In this document: piece after piece, positions 19,960 to 31,202 of the stretch | Numbering within the stretch: position 1 is the first letter of the stretch | How the letters are laid out: every line of letters starts with the position of its first letter | NCBI GenBank assembly: GCA_021292165.1 | Contig: CM037879.1 | Location: forward strand, 19,615,525 to 19,679,524 | Length of the DNA stretch: 64,000 nt | Direction of reading: 5' to 3' | Source: Shinisaurus crocodilurus | Lineage: Eukaryota; Chordata; Lepidosauria; Squamata; Shinisauridae | Made by a program: the position numbers and the translations under genes | The notes under the pieces: generated by a model | What the model saw: the letters and a program-made list of their open reading frames with translations, nothing else | Databases searched by the model: none | Told to the model about the DNA's origin: nothing

Positions 19960-20480
19960 TGTGTGTCCTTTTACAGAGGCCAGTCCTCTATTTGAAGGGC
20001 TACCAATGGACAGTTCTCAGTTTGAAGGCATCCTCTGTTCGAAAGGCTGTCCTTCCCGATTTAACGATAAAGAACGATAAAAACTGTTGCCCATCCAGAG
20101 CGAGCACCTGGACAGCAGACTGAACAGACGGGCACGCAGGTCACCAGGCCACAGTCTTCCACACAATGGTGACATGTCCTGCATTTCTATTTAAATTATA
20201 GCAAACAGAATTTATTCTGTGTATCCCCAGTCCCAGGGCATGGTCTGAAGGCACATGAGGCAGCCACCTTGCTGAAGCTAAGCAGGCCTGGGTCTGGCCT
20301 GTGCTTGGATGGGAGACCACCTGGGAACCCCATGTAGCCACCTTGAGTTCCATGTTGGGAGAAGGTGGGATACACAGGTAATAAGTAAACAATTTTCTAA
20401 ATCTGAAACTTTACATATACATATGCAAATTTTATACAGATCACTGCCCTCTTCTGTCTACTTTTTTGCTGTTTCATAAG
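19960..20480 (+). mobile_element. TAGGGTGGCCA-family element (copy 2), split by a SINE
   Basis: AGTCCTCTATTTGAAGGGCT near 19981 and TTCTATTTAAATTATAGC near 20185 are family landmarks. The element resumes after 20390 with TTTACATATACATATGCAAA. Left TIR decayed. Confidence 0.55.
20259..20388 (+). mobile_element. Second type of 5S-derived SINE with a different LINE-like tail
   Basis: GAAGCTAAGCAGG, GCTTGGATGGGAGACCACC and TGGGAACCC follow the 3' half of 5S rRNA. The tail is GCCACCTTGAGTTCCATG...AAGGTGGGATA instead of the CR1-type end, so it is distinct from the other 5S SINEs here. Confidence 0.7.
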
Positions 20481-20692
20481 TGCCCCCCCTACTCACCCCC
20501 AAAAGTTCAGCTTTCAGTTTAAAAAAAGTATAAGGAAACGCATGCAGACAGGATCCTTTCCATTAGCTCACAATGAGGTAGACCGACTACTACCACCTTT
20601 CAAGGTTCTGGCCAACCGGTGTGTAAAAGAATGACGTTTGGGGTTTGTGTTTGGAGGGGAGTGAGGGGGAGATCTCTTGGGGTAGTGTTCTC

Positions 20693-20817
20693 CAACCTTG
20701 GGTCCCCAGATGTTTTTGGCCTACAACTCCCAGCATGCCCCAGCCAGCATAGCTGGCTGGGGCATGCTGGGAGTTGTAGGCCAAAAACATCTGGGGACCC
20801 AAGGTTGGAGAACACTG
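20693..20817. mobile_element. Near-perfect palindromic hAT-like MITE (GTGTTCTCCAACCTTGGG)
   Basis: The two halves are almost perfect reverse complements around CCAGCATAGCTGG. A copy with a perfect 8-bp TSD lies at 57.2 kb. Confidence 0.8.
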
Positions 20818-21239
20818 GATGGGATCTTAATGTGAAATGAAGCAGAAAATGACTGTTGGGATGAAGGTGACAGTTGACAGCAGAGAGGGGGGGGCGAAGG
20901 GAAGAGGGCGGAGGCTAGAGGGGGTTATCTGGATGGGAAAGTCTTTAGGAGATTACTAGTTCTGAACTGCAGTTTACTGTGGATTTGTTTTCATTGTTCC
21001 TCAAGTAATCACTCTTTCTTTGGTTAACCCTGGGTAAATTGTTAGTGAAACCCACGCTTAAAGGATCTGAACACCTCACCCGATACCGACACTAACACGG
21101 TGCTATTCGCGCAGCAAGATGGTGTCACGGCCCGGGCACCAGGGTTCGAATGCCTAATTATTTTTAAATTCTATAAAGTGATGATTTCCTTTTACAAGGA
21201 AATTTCCTTTTTACAAGGATGAGTACAATTAAGGGTGCA

Positions 21240-21375
21240 GCCCTATGCATGTTTAGACAGAAAACATGTTCAGGGGCCTGGAGGGGCTGCCGTGGGAAGG
21301 AGGGGGCAGGGAAGTCCACTTCCATCAGCACAGTTGATCCAGCATGAATCTGGATACAACCCAAGCTTTGGAAGT
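21240..21375. repeat. Joined MITE ends (GGGTGCAGCCC and GGATACAACCC)
   Basis: It starts at TTAAGGGTGCAGCCCTATG with GTTTAGACAGAAAA, then passes into the mirror of the 25.2 kb MITE interior, ending CTGGATACAACCC. Probably a composite of two MITEs. Confidence 0.45.
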
Positions 21376-21714
21376 CCTTGCACAAGGGGCCCAGCACCAG
21401 CACCAGCACCAGCCAGGCACAAGATTTTAAGCAGAGATAAACAGGGAGGTCATTGGCGACCGGTATGTTAATTTGTAAAAAAAAACAAACCCAAAACTGC
21501 TGTATGCATTTTAAATGTTATGGCTGATAAATGCTTTTCGGTCTAAGGAGCAAGTGCCTTATATGTCAGCCACAGGCACAAAGGCCCTACAGTCCCCTTT
21601 TCCCTTACGAAGCGCCCTGAAGAGTGGGCAAATTTATCTGAGAATGGACAGAAGCGGACGGCTTAACCCTCTTTCCCAGCCAACCAATTCTCCCTAAACC
21701 TCCCTGTGCCCGTG

Positions 21715-21880
21715 TGCTTTTGTGACCAGTGACCTGTGCGCTTTGCTCAGCCTGCTGTGCTGTCCAGGTGCTGTTGATGGGCAACTTCAAGGCTTCGTCC
21801 TCGTTAAGCCAGGCTGGGACCGACACGACACAGCCCTTCAAGTAAAGGACTCTCCTCCGTAAAGTAGGGCAGATGGACAC
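21715..21880 (-). mobile_element. TAGGGTGGCCA-family fragment (copy 3)
   Basis: GACCTGTGCGC, TGTCCAGGTGCT and TGATGGGCAACTTCAAGGC, then CAGCCCTTCAAGTAAAGGAC, match the reverse strand of the 36.8 kb copy. Confidence 0.55.
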
Positions 21881-22454
21881 CGAACCTGCAGGATTCTAAA
21901 CCCATGTTTGCAAAGTTAACCCGATTTCATCCCGATCTTTCAGTGTTCAACGCGGCTCACTTGCAAGTAAATGAGCAAACAGAATCTGAAGGAGGCGAAC
22001 TTCCACCAAAGCTATCTGTTCTGTTTGCTCAGCTAATGAAATATATGTCCTAGGGAGGGGATTTCTGGGCGAGTCTTTCGACATTTTCCTCAGAAGCTTT
22101 CCTCACAGGAATCATGTCCTCTTGAAAACACCCGACCAGCACTTAGACATTCCCCGAAGCCAGTCCTCTGCCCCACTTCTTATCTGCTTTGAAGCTGCCA
22201 GCTGCCTCCAGCAGCTTAAATCTTGCCAAATCCCAACCATCAACCTCTCTGAGAAGCAGACCAAAATCTAGGGCTTGATGTGCGTTGCTGTGTTTTCCAC
22301 ACAGTGATGGCTATCTTGGCTTCATAGGCACGGTCGCCCTTACGTTTCACTCCCCTTCTCCACTCGCCTGTCATGCCTTTTAAATTACGGCAATGAGTCT
22401 CCAGCCCCGCGGGGCCTGTGTTTCGTTTCAATCTTGCATGATGCATGGATGCTA
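21881..22454. other. Repeat-poor block, candidate conserved non-coding sequence
   Basis: Single-copy-looking sequence. It includes an inverted pair GAGCAAACAGA (about 21972) and TCTGTTTGCTC (about 22022). No coding frame or repeat recognised. Confidence 0.4.
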
Positions 22455-22597
22455 TAGAACGGCCTTCCCCAACCTGGGGCCCTCCAGAGGGGTTGGGACT
22501 ACAATTCCCAGAATCCCCCAGCCATGGTGGCTGGGGGATTCTGGGGATTGTAGTCCCAACCCCTCTGGGGGGCCCCAGGTTGGGGAAGGCCGTTCTA
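22455..22597. mobile_element. Palindromic MITE (TAGAACGGCCTTCCCCAACC)
   Basis: The halves 22455-22520 and 22535-22597 are nearly perfect inverted repeats. The long open frames across it are by-products of the palindrome. Confidence 0.75.
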
Positions 22598-23020
22598 CAG
22601 AATTTGCTCGTCAGAGCATCCCTACGGAAGGGAGAATCCACGGGGGTCCCTTCGCTGCATCCAAAGCCCTCTCAGCTCATGGCAGGCGGCGCAGGAGGTG
22701 GTCGCAACAGAGGAGGGTCTGCTTCATTTTACTTTTCTTTCATCCTTTTTCCTCCCGCCTCCCACTCAGGCCAACGGAAAGGATTTTGCTACACCTCAGG
22801 GTCCGTTTAAAGAACAAGAGGACTTCGGATTCACCGGATCCATAGCCTCCTCCGACCCCCACCGGACCCCATCCACTGCAGAAAAAACAGCCAGCTTCTG
22901 ACCCCACCATTAGCAGAGCATTGCCGGTGGTACAGTGTTGGCTGGGGAGGCTTCCAGCGGTGGACTTCCCTCTCTTCCCATGGACCTCAGCATCCATAGA
23001 GAGCATCCTATGGGCCCCTC

Positions 23021-23448
23021 CAGAGGCAGTGTCAGGGGCCGGCCCACTAGGGCTGGAGCCCCGAGTCTTTCATTTGGAACCCCGCATCTCTAGGAGGCCA
23101 TCTGCCCCACCACCCTGCTCTCCACGGGCCCTTGCTGAAATCAAGGTACAGGGACCTTGAGGATCTCTGTTGCATCCGATCCCCCTGGATTAGCTGGCTG
23201 CTATTTGCCCACATGTGCTTCCCCTCCGGCTGCCCTCCCATTGAATCTTTCTGCCTGAGGTTTTTCCCTGAAATCAAATGCCCTCCCCTCCCCTGTCCAT
23301 ACATCCCCTCCTACAAAAAGGGGACAGGGTCCTTTATAGACACACGCAGAGAGAGACTTTAGAGCATATGTAAATATACAGATTTGTGCATTTCTTTTGT
23401 CCCGTGGGCCTGTGCCCCGGATCTTTTCAGTACCTAGCACCACCCCTG
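23021..23448 (-). mobile_element. CAGRGGCRGTG hAT MITE (copy 2)
   Basis: Ends CAGAGGCAGTGTCAGGG and CCTAGCACCACCCCTG. Flanks GGCCCCTC and GGCCACTC match at 7 of 8. Opposite orientation to the other three copies. Confidence 0.85.
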
Positions 23449-23487
23449 GGCCACTCAGTTGCCTTCCCAGGGAGCACAGGATTGCTG

Positions 23488-23528
<41 letters not shown>
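23488..23528. repeat. (ATC)n microsatellite
   Basis: About 13 CAT units. The histidine or serine runs it encodes are not a gene. Confidence 0.95.
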
Positions 23529-24054
23529 GGCTATGCAACACAACTGCTCCTTTCAGCATTTCAGCCAATCAGCCATCCCCTCCTCTATGACACTGCATTC
23601 CATTTCCCCTCCTGCCCAGTTTTCCATTTCCCACCCTCCAATAGTCAGTCAGCATTATGTGGCCACTGTGCGTGCTCAATCCTCATTGGGCTGTTTTGGG
23701 AGGGTTCTCCCCCTTAAGGGTCCGCCCACTCCATAAAGGTTTTCTTCTTCTTCTGCAAACCTTGGTTTCCCCCTGAGCATGCTGATGATACCGCCCTGAT
23801 GTGTGTGGGGGTACACTTTTGGCAACATAAAGAACCACACTCACACACAGCAAGATCAGAAATAGAGGGGAGAAGCTGGTGAGAAACTCTAGCTAGATGG
23901 AGAATCACACAAGGAAACAGCTTCTGCACACATGATCCTCTGGCCCAGTCCAACGGCTGGGGTTACACATTCATAACCCTTAGGAAAAAAAACCAACTCC
24001 CCCAAGCCTAAAATCTCACTGATGTTCAGGAGTGGGAATGAGGATGAGATGCAC

Positions 24055-24056
<2 letters not shown>

Positions 24057-24100
<44 letters not shown>

Positions 24101-24240
24101 CTATACCTCCCAATAGCTGAAGCTCTCTGGGTGGTTTACAACAATTAAAAAATACAATTTAAAATACACAATAAAACATTATAAAAAATTTTAAAAACCG
24201 AATTTAAAATAACACAAATAGCTAAAAACAAGTTAATACA
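24057..24240 (-). repeat. (ATG)n plus L2-like LINE 3' tail (minus strand)
   Basis: The (ATG)n array ends at 24098 and abuts TTTCTATACCTCCCAATAGC and CTCTCTGGGTGGTTTACAAC, the antisense of a common squamate LINE tail also seen near 42045. Confidence 0.6.
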
Positions 24241-24429
24241 ATGTGACCAGTAGAAAAGTTTAAAATAACCCACCTCCCACCATGCACTATTTAGGAGTGT
24301 TAAGGATGCAGCTGTCCTCCCCCTTCCCCACCAAATTGCTGATCAGTAGGATTTCTGCTCCTTCAAAAGGACTACCCATGTGCAGCCCAGCTACTCTGAA
24401 TGGGTCCTGTTGGACCTGAGCCATTTCTT

Positions 24430-24599
24430 TCATAGATTTCATAGACCATAGAGTTGGAAGGGGCCTACAAGGCCATCGAGTCCAACCCCCTGCTCAATGC
24501 AGGGAACCAGAGGAGGGGGTCTCCCATCCAAGCAACAACCAGGCCTGACCCTGCTTGGCTTTCCACACTCAGACAAGCTGAGCCAGCATGAGCCACAGG
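24430..24599 (-). mobile_element. 5S-derived SINE with CR1-type tail (copy 4)
   Basis: Reverse copy with the same head and tail. GGTCTCCCATCCAAGCAACA shows a few substitutions. Confidence 0.85.
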
Positions 24600-25175
24600 G
24601 AAGCATTCAAGCATGTGCTTAACTTTGGAGCATATCGCAGCAACAACAACGATGCTGCTGCTGTTTAACAAGATCCACTCATTTGAATGCTGCTTTTCCA
24701 GGTATGGCAGCAGCTGCGAGCATTGCCTGTGCTGCTATGCGCCTCGCCCACCAGCATCCTCGGCACACGTGGGTTAGACCTGCGTGTTTCTGAATTGCGT
24801 AATACGCAATCTGGAAATTGCACAGATCTCACCCACATATGCGTTTAAAATGTATGCCCCAGCACATGGGCCTGGAATGTGTGCGCCGCTAGTGATTTCA
24901 GGCGTGACATGATTGCATTTTTCTTGCACTGGGGGGAATGGGGGTTCCCAAGGGAGTAAATGATTGTTCTTTCTGCCATACCCTCAAGAACAGTGGTGTC
25001 CAAATAGGTTCCTTTTGCATAGAAAACAAGGAAACAAAGAGATTCTGAAGTACTGAGGTTTAAGTCCAAAACATCTTACAGTGCAATTCCTATACGTGTC
25101 TCCTTAGAACTCAGTCCCATTGATTCCAGTGTGGGGCTTGCTCCCAGGTAAGTAAATATAAGATTGCAGCCATTA

Positions 25176-25425
25176 GGTTGGATCCAGATTTATGCTGGAT
25201 CAGCTGCACTGACGGTCGGAAGTGGACTTTCCCTTCCTTCCCACGGCAGTCCCTCCAGACCCCTGAAAACACTACACAGAGAGAGTGAGGAGACCCTGCT
25301 AAATGGGGTGAGCTGCAGTGAGGGGGTATCCCCCAAAACCAGGTGGAGCGACCTTCCATGAGTAGAGCCTTTCCTGTCGTAGAAGATCCCTTTCTCTTGC
25401 GTAAGGCAGATCCTAGATCCAACTC
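25176..25425. mobile_element. TTA-flanked GGTTGGATCC MITE (copy 2)
   Basis: GGTTGGATCCAG and CTAGATCCAACTC termini are flanked by TTA on both sides (25173-25175, 25426-25428). The interior ACACTACACAGAGAG...GACCCTGCT is shared with 53.6 kb. Confidence 0.65.
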
Positions 25426-25429
25426 TTAA

Positions 25430-26725
25430 TGTTTGAAAGAGAGTTTGTTTGGGGTTTTCTCGCCTTTGGGAAGTGATTTGTATTTGTTTTTATGTAAAAA
25501 TCACAGCACCCGTACATGGGATCATTTATTTTACAGCAAAACCTGTCAGTAAATGAACGTTTACGCTGCACACTCAACCCACTAACTGATTTTGGAAACA
25601 GAGAGGATTACAGCCGGGTAAGTGATGATGATTCTGTAATATACAGAGAACAACTTTAGCATTATTCCTCCCGTGGAACTTGCAAATGTTTCCCTGACCT
25701 CCTGATCCTTGCTTGTAAACAACAGATTCCAGGCATTCTCCTTGGAACCATACAGTTTCAAGGCAAAAATTAAGCCCAGCAATAAATGTTCTTCCTTAAG
25801 CAACTAGAAGCTGGAAGTGGAAGAATGAGAGACCTTGAAGAGGGTGGGGGATGACATTAGCATGGAGGAAATCGCTTAGGCCATTGCCTCACGCAATATC
25901 TGGGAAAACACACTGCCATGAGGTACTTTTAAAAGCAGGAAAATGCCGTGAGACTAAAACATGCACCATGGATATTCTTCAGCTACAGGGGATTATGAAT
26001 GAAATTGGGGGTGGGTGGTGGGTGGTGGGTGGGAGATCCATATATATTATGCACTAACTTTTCCATGAAACAGAACTTTCATATGATATGCTCCCTGCCT
26101 AGATGGAAATAGGGACGATATTTGGTTAACTAGTCAAAAGCATTTAACCAGTCTTTGGGAGCAATCCTGTGCTCTCTGGGAGGGCGGCTGAAAGGGACAT
26201 AGGATGGCTACCCAATCTGGAAGTTCGGTGGGAGGCAAAATGGGGCATTATGGGTGTGTGTCAGGGTGTATCAGGGGAGGCCAAACAGGCCTTGAAACTA
26301 TGCCAGCGCTGGAGGGGTGTAGTTAATTCCCTCCTGTTGGGAGGAGGGTTTTTTTAAAAAGAAAGAAACCAGTTAAATATCACACACACAATCTGGGTTC
26401 CCCAGATGGCAACGTTCCCCCCTTTTGACTTTGGACCCTTATTCTCTATCCAAGCCCAAGCCCCTGTAAAATGGAATAGGTGCCTTCATTCTCAGCTTTT
26501 GTGCGGTGTTTTCACCCCGTTCTAAAAGGCTGAAACGCCTCTCCTAAGGCTTAGTTACTGGTGGCAGTAAGGCGTTTAAGTTACAATATGCTGGTCTCTT
26601 TTGCCTTTGGCCCCACTGGAATGCGGCTCCCGAAAGCTTCTCCAAATTGGAGTTCAGCTCGCAGGTTGAAGAGGTTCTGCACCCCTGTTTTAGACCTTTA
26701 GCAACCTACCACTGAAAATACAATA
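25430..26725. other. Intergenic, nothing recognised
   Basis: No gene, no clear element. A GGTGGGTGGTGGGTGG run lies near 26010-26035. Confidence 0.5.
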
Positions 26726-26730
26726 ATTTA

Positions 26731-27136
26731 CACTGGGCAGTGCAATCCAATGAGGCTGCCCATAACCCTCTAAACTCGAAGGATTACGGGCATTGTATTG
26801 AGGGCTTCTCCTGCCCTGAAAACGACTTAGGCGGCCGAAATCGGCTCACGAGGAGCAGAGGCTGAAGCGCCACCAAGATCCATCGTATGCTGGTGGAGCC
26901 TGTCTCCTCCCCTGCCCGCCCCCAAAACGCCCACCAAACACTGGCTCCGAGGTCAGTCTTCCAACCTCAGAGCTTCAGCCAGTGCGGTCCTTTCTGCGTT
27001 GGCTGTGAGTGCGGGGGGAAGGCCCTCCGAATTCGGAGTCCCAGCTCCGACCTTGGAGTGCGTTTCCGAAGTTGGAGCTGGGACTCCGAATTTTCCTATG
27101 GCTATCTAGACTCTGTCTAGCCATAGGATTGTGCCC
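26731..27136 (+). mobile_element. Long GGGTGCAATCC-type element (copy 2)
   Basis: Starts CACTGGGCAGTGCAATCC after TTA and ends CCATAGGATTGTGCCC before TAA. The interior TTACGGGCATTGTATTGAG and the CGAATTCGGAGTCCCAGC fold-back match the other copies. Confidence 0.65.
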
Positions 27137-27139
27137 TAA

Positions 27140-27610
27140 GTTATGTGGACAATGGTGAAATTGGATAATTGTTCAAAGGCATGATGGATCTTGATCTATG
27201 CTTGTATCTTTTTCATACAGTTTTGACCATGGGCCTCCTGAAATGTTAAACATTACCAGTAAACATCGACATTTAGATATTCACTGTACCCTAAAAGCTA
27301 ACAACTTTTTTGCCAGCTGGCGAAATAATACAAAATGGATGACATACCAAAATCATCTTAAAGCATAGCCATCCTTTGCTATGTATTTGCACAATGCTTT
27401 CAAGAGCAACTGATCAGCTCTCCATTTCTATAATCCACGATAACACCATGCCACATATTGATAATTGCATACTCATAAAGTTACATAATAAGTTAATAGA
27501 TGAGCGTGATGTTTGCCTCTCACGAAGCTGGCTTTGCTTCTTTGATGAGTGCAATTAAGGAACTTGCCTGGCAGTTCTTTGAAACCAAGTGGAATAAGAC
27601 TGGGCCATGA
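27140..27610. other. Repeat-poor AT-rich block, candidate conserved non-coding element
   Basis: Single-copy-looking, no MITE ends. It contains several TAAT-core sites (TGATAATTGCATACTCATAA, AGTTAATAGATGAG, CAATTAAGG). It does not look coding. Conservation cannot be tested here. Confidence 0.4.
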
Positions 27611-27618
27611 CTAAATTA

Positions 27619-27799
27619 GGGCACAATCTCATGCATGTTTAGACAGAAAAAAAGGCCTACAATTTCCAGCATGCCCCAGCCAGCATGCCCCAGAAAAAAA
27701 GGCCTACAACTCCCAGCATGCCCCAGCAGCTGTGCTGACTGAGGCATGCTGGGAGTTATAGGCCTTTTTTTCTGTCTAAACAAGCATAGGGTTGCGCCC
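27619..27799. mobile_element. TTA-flanked fold-back MITE (GGGCACAATC), duplicated inner arm
   Basis: TTA lies at 27616-27618 and 27800-27802. The left GTTTAGACAGAAAAAAAGGCC arm is partly duplicated (AAAAAAAGGCCTACAA twice), then mirrored at the right. Confidence 0.75.
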
Positions 27800-28034
27800 T
27801 TAGATTATTTGGTCGTTAGTGCTGTACATGAAATAGTTTGGGTAATTTGGTGGGTCAATAAACTGGTTCTTTAAAATAGCAGGGGGGGAGGGTGCTGTGT
27901 TGCTTGAGATTCTAAATTAAGCAGTAGCTTTTCCTGGACTGTACCACTTCAGATGTCAAAGGGGTTTTGACGGTCTGCATTTTTCACTGCTCCCCCTGGG
28001 GGTGGGTTAAAACTTCCTGTCTGTAAGAAGATCA

Positions 28035-28250
28035 ACCCCTATGTATTTATTACATTTATATCCCATCTTTCTTCCAAGCAGCTCAAGGTGGCATATTGGG
28101 TTTCCCACCTCCATTTTATCCTCACAACAATCCTGCAGAGTAGGTTAAGCTGAGAGACAGTGACGAGGTCAGTCAGTGGACTGCATGGCTGAATGGAGAT
28201 TTGAACATAGGTCTCCCCACTTCTAGCCCATTACTTTAACCCAGCTTTTC
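28035..28250 (-). mobile_element. Decayed tRNA-SINE-like repeat
   Basis: TTTATATCCCATCTTTC, TTATCCTCACAACAATCCTG and TAAGCTGAGAGACAGTGAC follow the antisense body of the tRNA-SINEs with many changes. The tRNA head is barely visible. Confidence 0.5.
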
Positions 28251-28699
28251 CTACCCCGATGTCCTCCAGATGTTTTGGACTACAGATCCCATCAACCCCA
28301 GCCAGCATAGCCAATGATTGTGGATTATGGGAGTTGTAGCTGAGGAAGGCTACACTAACCACTATTCCGGACTGTTTCACATGCTTCTTGCCTCCACTCT
28401 TTTTCTTCACCAGTTTTCTTTCTCCACTCAAACTCTCATTCTGGTCTCCTCCCCTTTTCCTCATTCGCCTTCACCACTTTCTGTTTCCCTCTTCCTTTCC
28501 TAAACCCCTTACAAATTATATATAAAATAGGGTTGCAATATTTAGTTGATTCATTGGTTCAATTGATCTATTAAAAATATTTTGACTGACTAAAGAGGTA
28601 GAGGTGTCCCCAATTAATCAGGCAGCAGATAATAATAAAAAAAATTAAATCCTGTTTAGTACAAATACGTATTATTATTATTATTATTTATTACAAAAA

Positions 28700-29940
28700 C
28701 CTGCGATGGCAATTGCCATCTTAGATGAGGCATTCTCTTGGCAACATCACTTCAGCGAGGAGGACTTTAGCTGGCTAGTGACGGATATGGAGCATTGGTC
28801 TGACCCAGCATGGTGACCTGTAAATTCTTACACTGCTCAAGTCTCTTTCCTTTCCCTGGCTTATTCTGCACAGCAAAGGGAAAGGCCTTACCGTCTGCAT
28901 GAGCAGCGTTGCCTAGTGATAAGGCTAGCCCTCTGCCAATGTTCCACTCAAAGGGAGATGATGAAATGACACTGCCATCTCTCAAAGCAGATTCCGGCTT
29001 AGACGGCGGACTTCCGCTACTGGGACCTGCGAGATTGAAAGATTCGTGACTCAGGTCATCTCAGCCGCTAACAGATGCACATTTCCAATCTGAGGACCGT
29101 ATCCTGAGTTATTGTGGTTCGTGAATAAATTCAAGCCTCAGAGTGCACGTTAAAAAAAATTAAATAGGATACATCGGCCTCTTGGGACAGCAAAGTCATT
29201 CATGATTGATTTTGCAAAGTGCTTTCAGCACACAGAAACAGTTGACTCGAGAGGGAGGAAGAAGAAAAAGGAATAGCTGGTATTCTTTCCACATTTCAGC
29301 CTCCCCAAAAGGAGTGGTGGAATTCAGGGAAACAGATTTCCAAAGCATGTGACCCAGTAAGTTAACACAGAGCCGCACTTTCAGAGTGGGTCCCCCTTGG
29401 AACGTACCACTTTGGAGATGAAAAAGGGAGCCTTGATCGAGATGCTAATGAGTGTCCTTAGCCTGTGCTTTGGCCCCCTCAGCTGGCTTTGAATGCCAGC
29501 TTCCAGGCGCAATATAGGAAGCCATCGACTTTTGTGCCACGGCTATGGAGGGCCTGCGTCGAGTGAAAGGAGCTACTGATTCAGCCCCCCCCCCCCGTGT
29601 TCTGTCACAGATGCCGAGTGACGAAACACCAGCTGAATCTTTGAAATCATTTCAAAAGAGATCTTTCCAAGCAGGCGAGAGAGAAAGCCCTGACATCAAA
29701 TACTTGGGCCTTTGCCTATAGCTGTCGTGACTGCTGATCAGTCCTCTCCCCTTGATGCTGAATGTATTGGTGTCCTGAATTAAAAGGAGCGCTCTTGATA
29801 GAAAATCAAGACATCCACCACTGCTAATTAAAAGGCCTCGGAGCCCAGATTTCAGTTTTCAACATGCACTGTGAATGCTACTAAGAGTCCGCAAGCAGAC
29901 AAGACAGACACGTCCTGCTCGCTGTAGGATTGCAAAGAGT
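28700..29940. other. Longest repeat-poor block, candidate regulatory or conserved region
   Basis: About 1.2 kb without recognisable elements. It has homeodomain-like strings CTGAATTAAAAGG and CTGCTAATTAAAAGGCC (29776-29836). Short open frames show no codon signature. Function unknown. Confidence 0.35.
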
Positions 29941-29943
29941 ATA

Positions 29944-29944
<1 letters not shown>

Positions 29945-29986
<42 letters not shown>

Positions 29987-29987
29987 T
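29945..29987. repeat. (ATT)n microsatellite
   Basis: About 14 perfect units. Confidence 0.95.
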
Positions 29988-30257
29988 CAAAGGGAAACCT
30001 CCAAGGATTTCTTTGAGGCAGCATTCACCCGCACTCCACCTTGAACCTAAAGCTCTGGAAGCAATGCTAGATAATGATGCTGAGCTCTGAGCATGCACAG
30101 AGTATCTTTGGATGAAGAGACATTTTTACAGTTTGCATGACATATGCACAGGCTCTCAAGCGGTCAGCCTTGCCCTACAGCCAGGCTTCTGGCAAGCCAC
30201 TGCCTCTTTTAAAAAATATGTATTTTCAAATGCCACGTATGCATGTCTTCACTTACA

Positions 30258-30484
30258 GTAGGGGAGGGCAGAATGTAGTCCGTAGTGACTATGGAGCACC
30301 CAAACAGCCAAATGTGGCTTGATGATTGCAAGCCACATTTAACCACTGTAGCACTCTGCAGCATTATGGAAGTTTGCCGCCGGATTTCGGCACTTTTTTG
30401 GGGGGGGGGCATGAACTGTGTGCCTGAATTGGGGGTCCAGGGTGCGAAAATGGGCCCCAGACCTCCAGACATTGCCCACTCCAA
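30258..30484. mobile_element. hAT-like element (GGGGAGGGCAGAATGTAG)
   Basis: The left end GGGGAGGGCAGAATGTAGTCC and right end CCAGACATTGCCCACTCC are imperfect inverted repeats. No clean TSD. Confidence 0.4.
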
Positions 30485-30514
30485 CTTATAGGTCTTCTCA
30501 TTATTGTTATCAGA

Positions 30515-30515
30515 T

Positions 30516-30545
<30 letters not shown>
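30515..30545. repeat. (CAG)n microsatellite
   Basis: Ten CAG units with one CAA at the end. Intergenic, not in a supported exon. Confidence 0.95.
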
Positions 30546-30548
<3 letters not shown>

Positions 30549-30659
30549 CAGTAGGAGGGGTTTCAACCATTTGTCCCTGTGCCAATTCCTTGACTTCTAT
30601 ATAAACCGGCTACTTTTTAAAAGAAGAAAATGTCGTTTGGAGTTCCAACTCCCAATGTA

Positions 30660-31195
30660 ACATGTAGTTTGTCCTAGGGAAGGGCGAAAATCTGTCATTT
30701 TCGTTTTCTCATGCGTTCAAAAAATATATATCTCAAGTTCTTTCCCTCCTGAATATGAACAAAATTGCAAATTCTGATAAATTCACATTAAAAAATGAAC
30801 TGAAATTAAATTCTCACCCATCTGTACCAGCCAAATTCAATGGGTACAGCTATTCCTAGTGTAGAAAGGACTACAATGTATAGCAGCATAGCTGCTAAAG
30901 ATGAGGAGCCTGTCAGAAAAAAGAGGTGGCAACCTTAATTCTGCTCTAACGCCGTTGGATACACAGGTATTCAACCCCAGACTTTGAAGAGCAAAACCCT
31001 CAAAGCCCTGGGCCTGGATGGATGACCCTATCAGTTTCAGTTACTCCCATATTCAAACTTTTAAAATCTCAAGTTCTTTTTTGTTGTTGTTCTGAATATG
31101 GCGAACTTTGCGAATTTTGGTAAATTCTTATCGAAACTGAACTGAACTGATATTCTCACCCACCCCTAGCGCCCGTCCCCCCCCCCGTCCCCCAG
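30660..31195. repeat. Decayed A/T-rich interspersed repeat
   Basis: ATCTCAAGTTCTTT and ATTCTCACCCA occur twice (about 30730 and 30815, then about 31065 and 31150), so two copies of one unrecognised repeat lie here. Confidence 0.4.
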
Positions 31196-31202
31196 TATAA
31201 GG

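Noticed and set aside
20693..20817. microRNA precursor from the perfect hairpin
   Set aside because: The arms are MITE TIRs found elsewhere in the window. No evidence of processing in sequence alone.
22393..22845. 150-codon open frame
   Set aside because: Passes through a palindromic MITE. Both arms give similar peptides on both strands.
25600..26400. Additional exon of PRKCE or EPAS1
   Set aside because: No frame with recognisable kinase, bHLH or PAS sequence was found anywhere after 4310.
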